A stretch of DNA of 64,000 nt from assembly GCA_020310875.1 (NCBI GenBank), contig CM035438.1:97444432-97508431 (forward strand), given 5' to 3'. Under the pieces are notes generated by a model that was given only the letters and a program-made list of their open reading frames with translations, was not told where the DNA came from and did no database searches. This document shows positions 63,406 to 64,000 of this stretch, in pieces. Numbering within the stretch: the first letter of the stretch is position 1; every line of letters begins with the position of its first letter. The translations under genes were made by a program, and so were the position numbers. This DNA comes from Ceratopteris richardii. Its lineage: Eukaryota; Streptophyta; Polypodiopsida; Polypodiales; Pteridaceae.

Positions 63406-64000
63406 GGCTATAGGTGAGAATGTTCTTCATAATCAATGCCTTGGGTTTGTGCAAAACCCCTGGCCACCAATCTGGCTTTGTATCTACTAATTGACCCATC
63501 AGAATTTCTTTTGATTTTATAGATCCATCTAGATCCAATTACCTTCATGGACTCTTTCTTTGGTACTAGTTCCCATGTGTCACTTTCTCTGAGTGCTTCA
63601 ATCTCCTCATCCAAATCTTCCTTCCATTCTGTCTTGGTCTTTGCTTCTTCATATGATCCTCGTTGTTCAATTGACAGGTCTTTGGCAAGATAAATAGAAT
63701 GTTTAGTAACAAGAGAGGTATCGTACCCATATCTGATAGGTTTTTTGCACTCCCTTTGTGATCTTCTGATTGATTGATTTGAAGATTCAAGTATGCCTTC
63801 AAGTTTCTTCATCTTGAGTTCACCTTTAAACTTCCAAGCCTTGAATTCTTCAAGATTGATAATGTCTTCATCATCTGAAGTGGTGTCTTCATTCTGAGTA
63901 GGTAGTAAGACTTGGAAACTCCTCCTCCAAGTCATAAGGTAGTTTAAACTTCCTGCATTCACTCTCATACCAAGAATCATTTTCATCAAAGGCAACATCT
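63406..64000 (-). pseudogene. pol: Copia-A2 integrase-RT linker and RT N-terminus, partial at the window edge
   Basis: Acidic linker [107 protein letters not shown], then a one-base deletion near 63422 shifts the frame before TFSPVAK. Another frame change lies near 63905. The integrase lies beyond the window. Confidence 0.83.

Larger units (their letters stand above)
56590..64000 (-). mobile_element. Copia-A2, second tandem internal region of family A, split by Copia-E, runs off the right edge
   Basis: 56590-57117 and 62618-64000 together are colinear with 51244-53170 of A1 at high identity. Only the 3' half of pol is in the window. It shares a nonsense codon with A1. Confidence 0.88.

Noticed and set aside
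1-64000. Host protein-coding genes, rRNA or organellar DNA
   Set aside because: Every longer open frame with recognisable motifs belongs to an LTR retrotransposon; no exon-intron gene structure or rRNA motif was found by eye.

Overview
The window looks like repeat-rich heterochromatin from a large land-plant nuclear genome. I recognise no host gene, rRNA or functional tRNA. Almost everything is LTR retrotransposon sequence. The evidence is Ty1/copia and Ty3/gypsy Gag, protease (PR), integrase (IN), reverse transcriptase (RT) and RNase H (RH) motifs, LTRs with TATA boxes, primer binding sites complementary to initiator tRNA-Met (TGGTATCAGAGC) or tRNA-Asp (TGGCGCCGTTGCCGGGGA), polypurine tracts and 5-bp target duplications. 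Codon style and primer sites say vascular plant. A fern or gymnosperm is possible, but I cannot place the species.

Left part (1-30360). A minus-strand copia element (A3, 1-2190, 5' LTR plus an open gag) sits inside the last ORF of a large minus-strand gypsy element (Gypsy-L, about 2191-17784). Gypsy-L is itself split by a 2.5-kb gag-only LTR element (E3, 12065-14556, TSD AGATT). A truncated plus-strand copia (Copia-D, about 17790-21441) follows. Then comes a second copy of the same gypsy family on the plus strand (Gypsy-R, 21442-30360), so the two gypsy copies lie head to head around Copia-D. Both carry a GC-rich tandem array with a TCGCGA core between primer site and gag.

The most unusual object is Gypsy-L. 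Its gag-pol is one long frame broken by scattered stops. After the usual Gag-PR-RT-RH it has two successive zinc-binding H2C2 modules, a D,D35E integrase, a second retropepsin-like domain downstream of the integrase, a basic tail with four W-x-P-K motifs, and then a separate extra ORF preceded by a splice-acceptor-like sequence.

Middle (30361-43383). This holds rearranged remnants of another gypsy family (Gypsy-B) whose LTR is interrupted by a heavily decayed copia (Copia-C, 32367-37258). Then come about 770 bp of unassigned sequence and a 1.7-kb AT-rich satellite built on CTAATTAG-type motifs.

Right part (43384-64000). Copia family A is arranged as LTR-internal-LTR-internal on the minus strand (A1 and A2, sharing the LTR at 55535-56589). 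A complete plus-strand copia (Copia-B, 43894-50693, TSD CCAAC) is inserted in the outer LTR of A1. A complete minus-strand copia (Copia-E, 57118-62617, TSD TGAAG) is inserted in the RT-RH part of A2. Nearly every coding region carries nonsense or frameshift lesions, many of the C-to-T type expected from decay of methylated silenced DNA.
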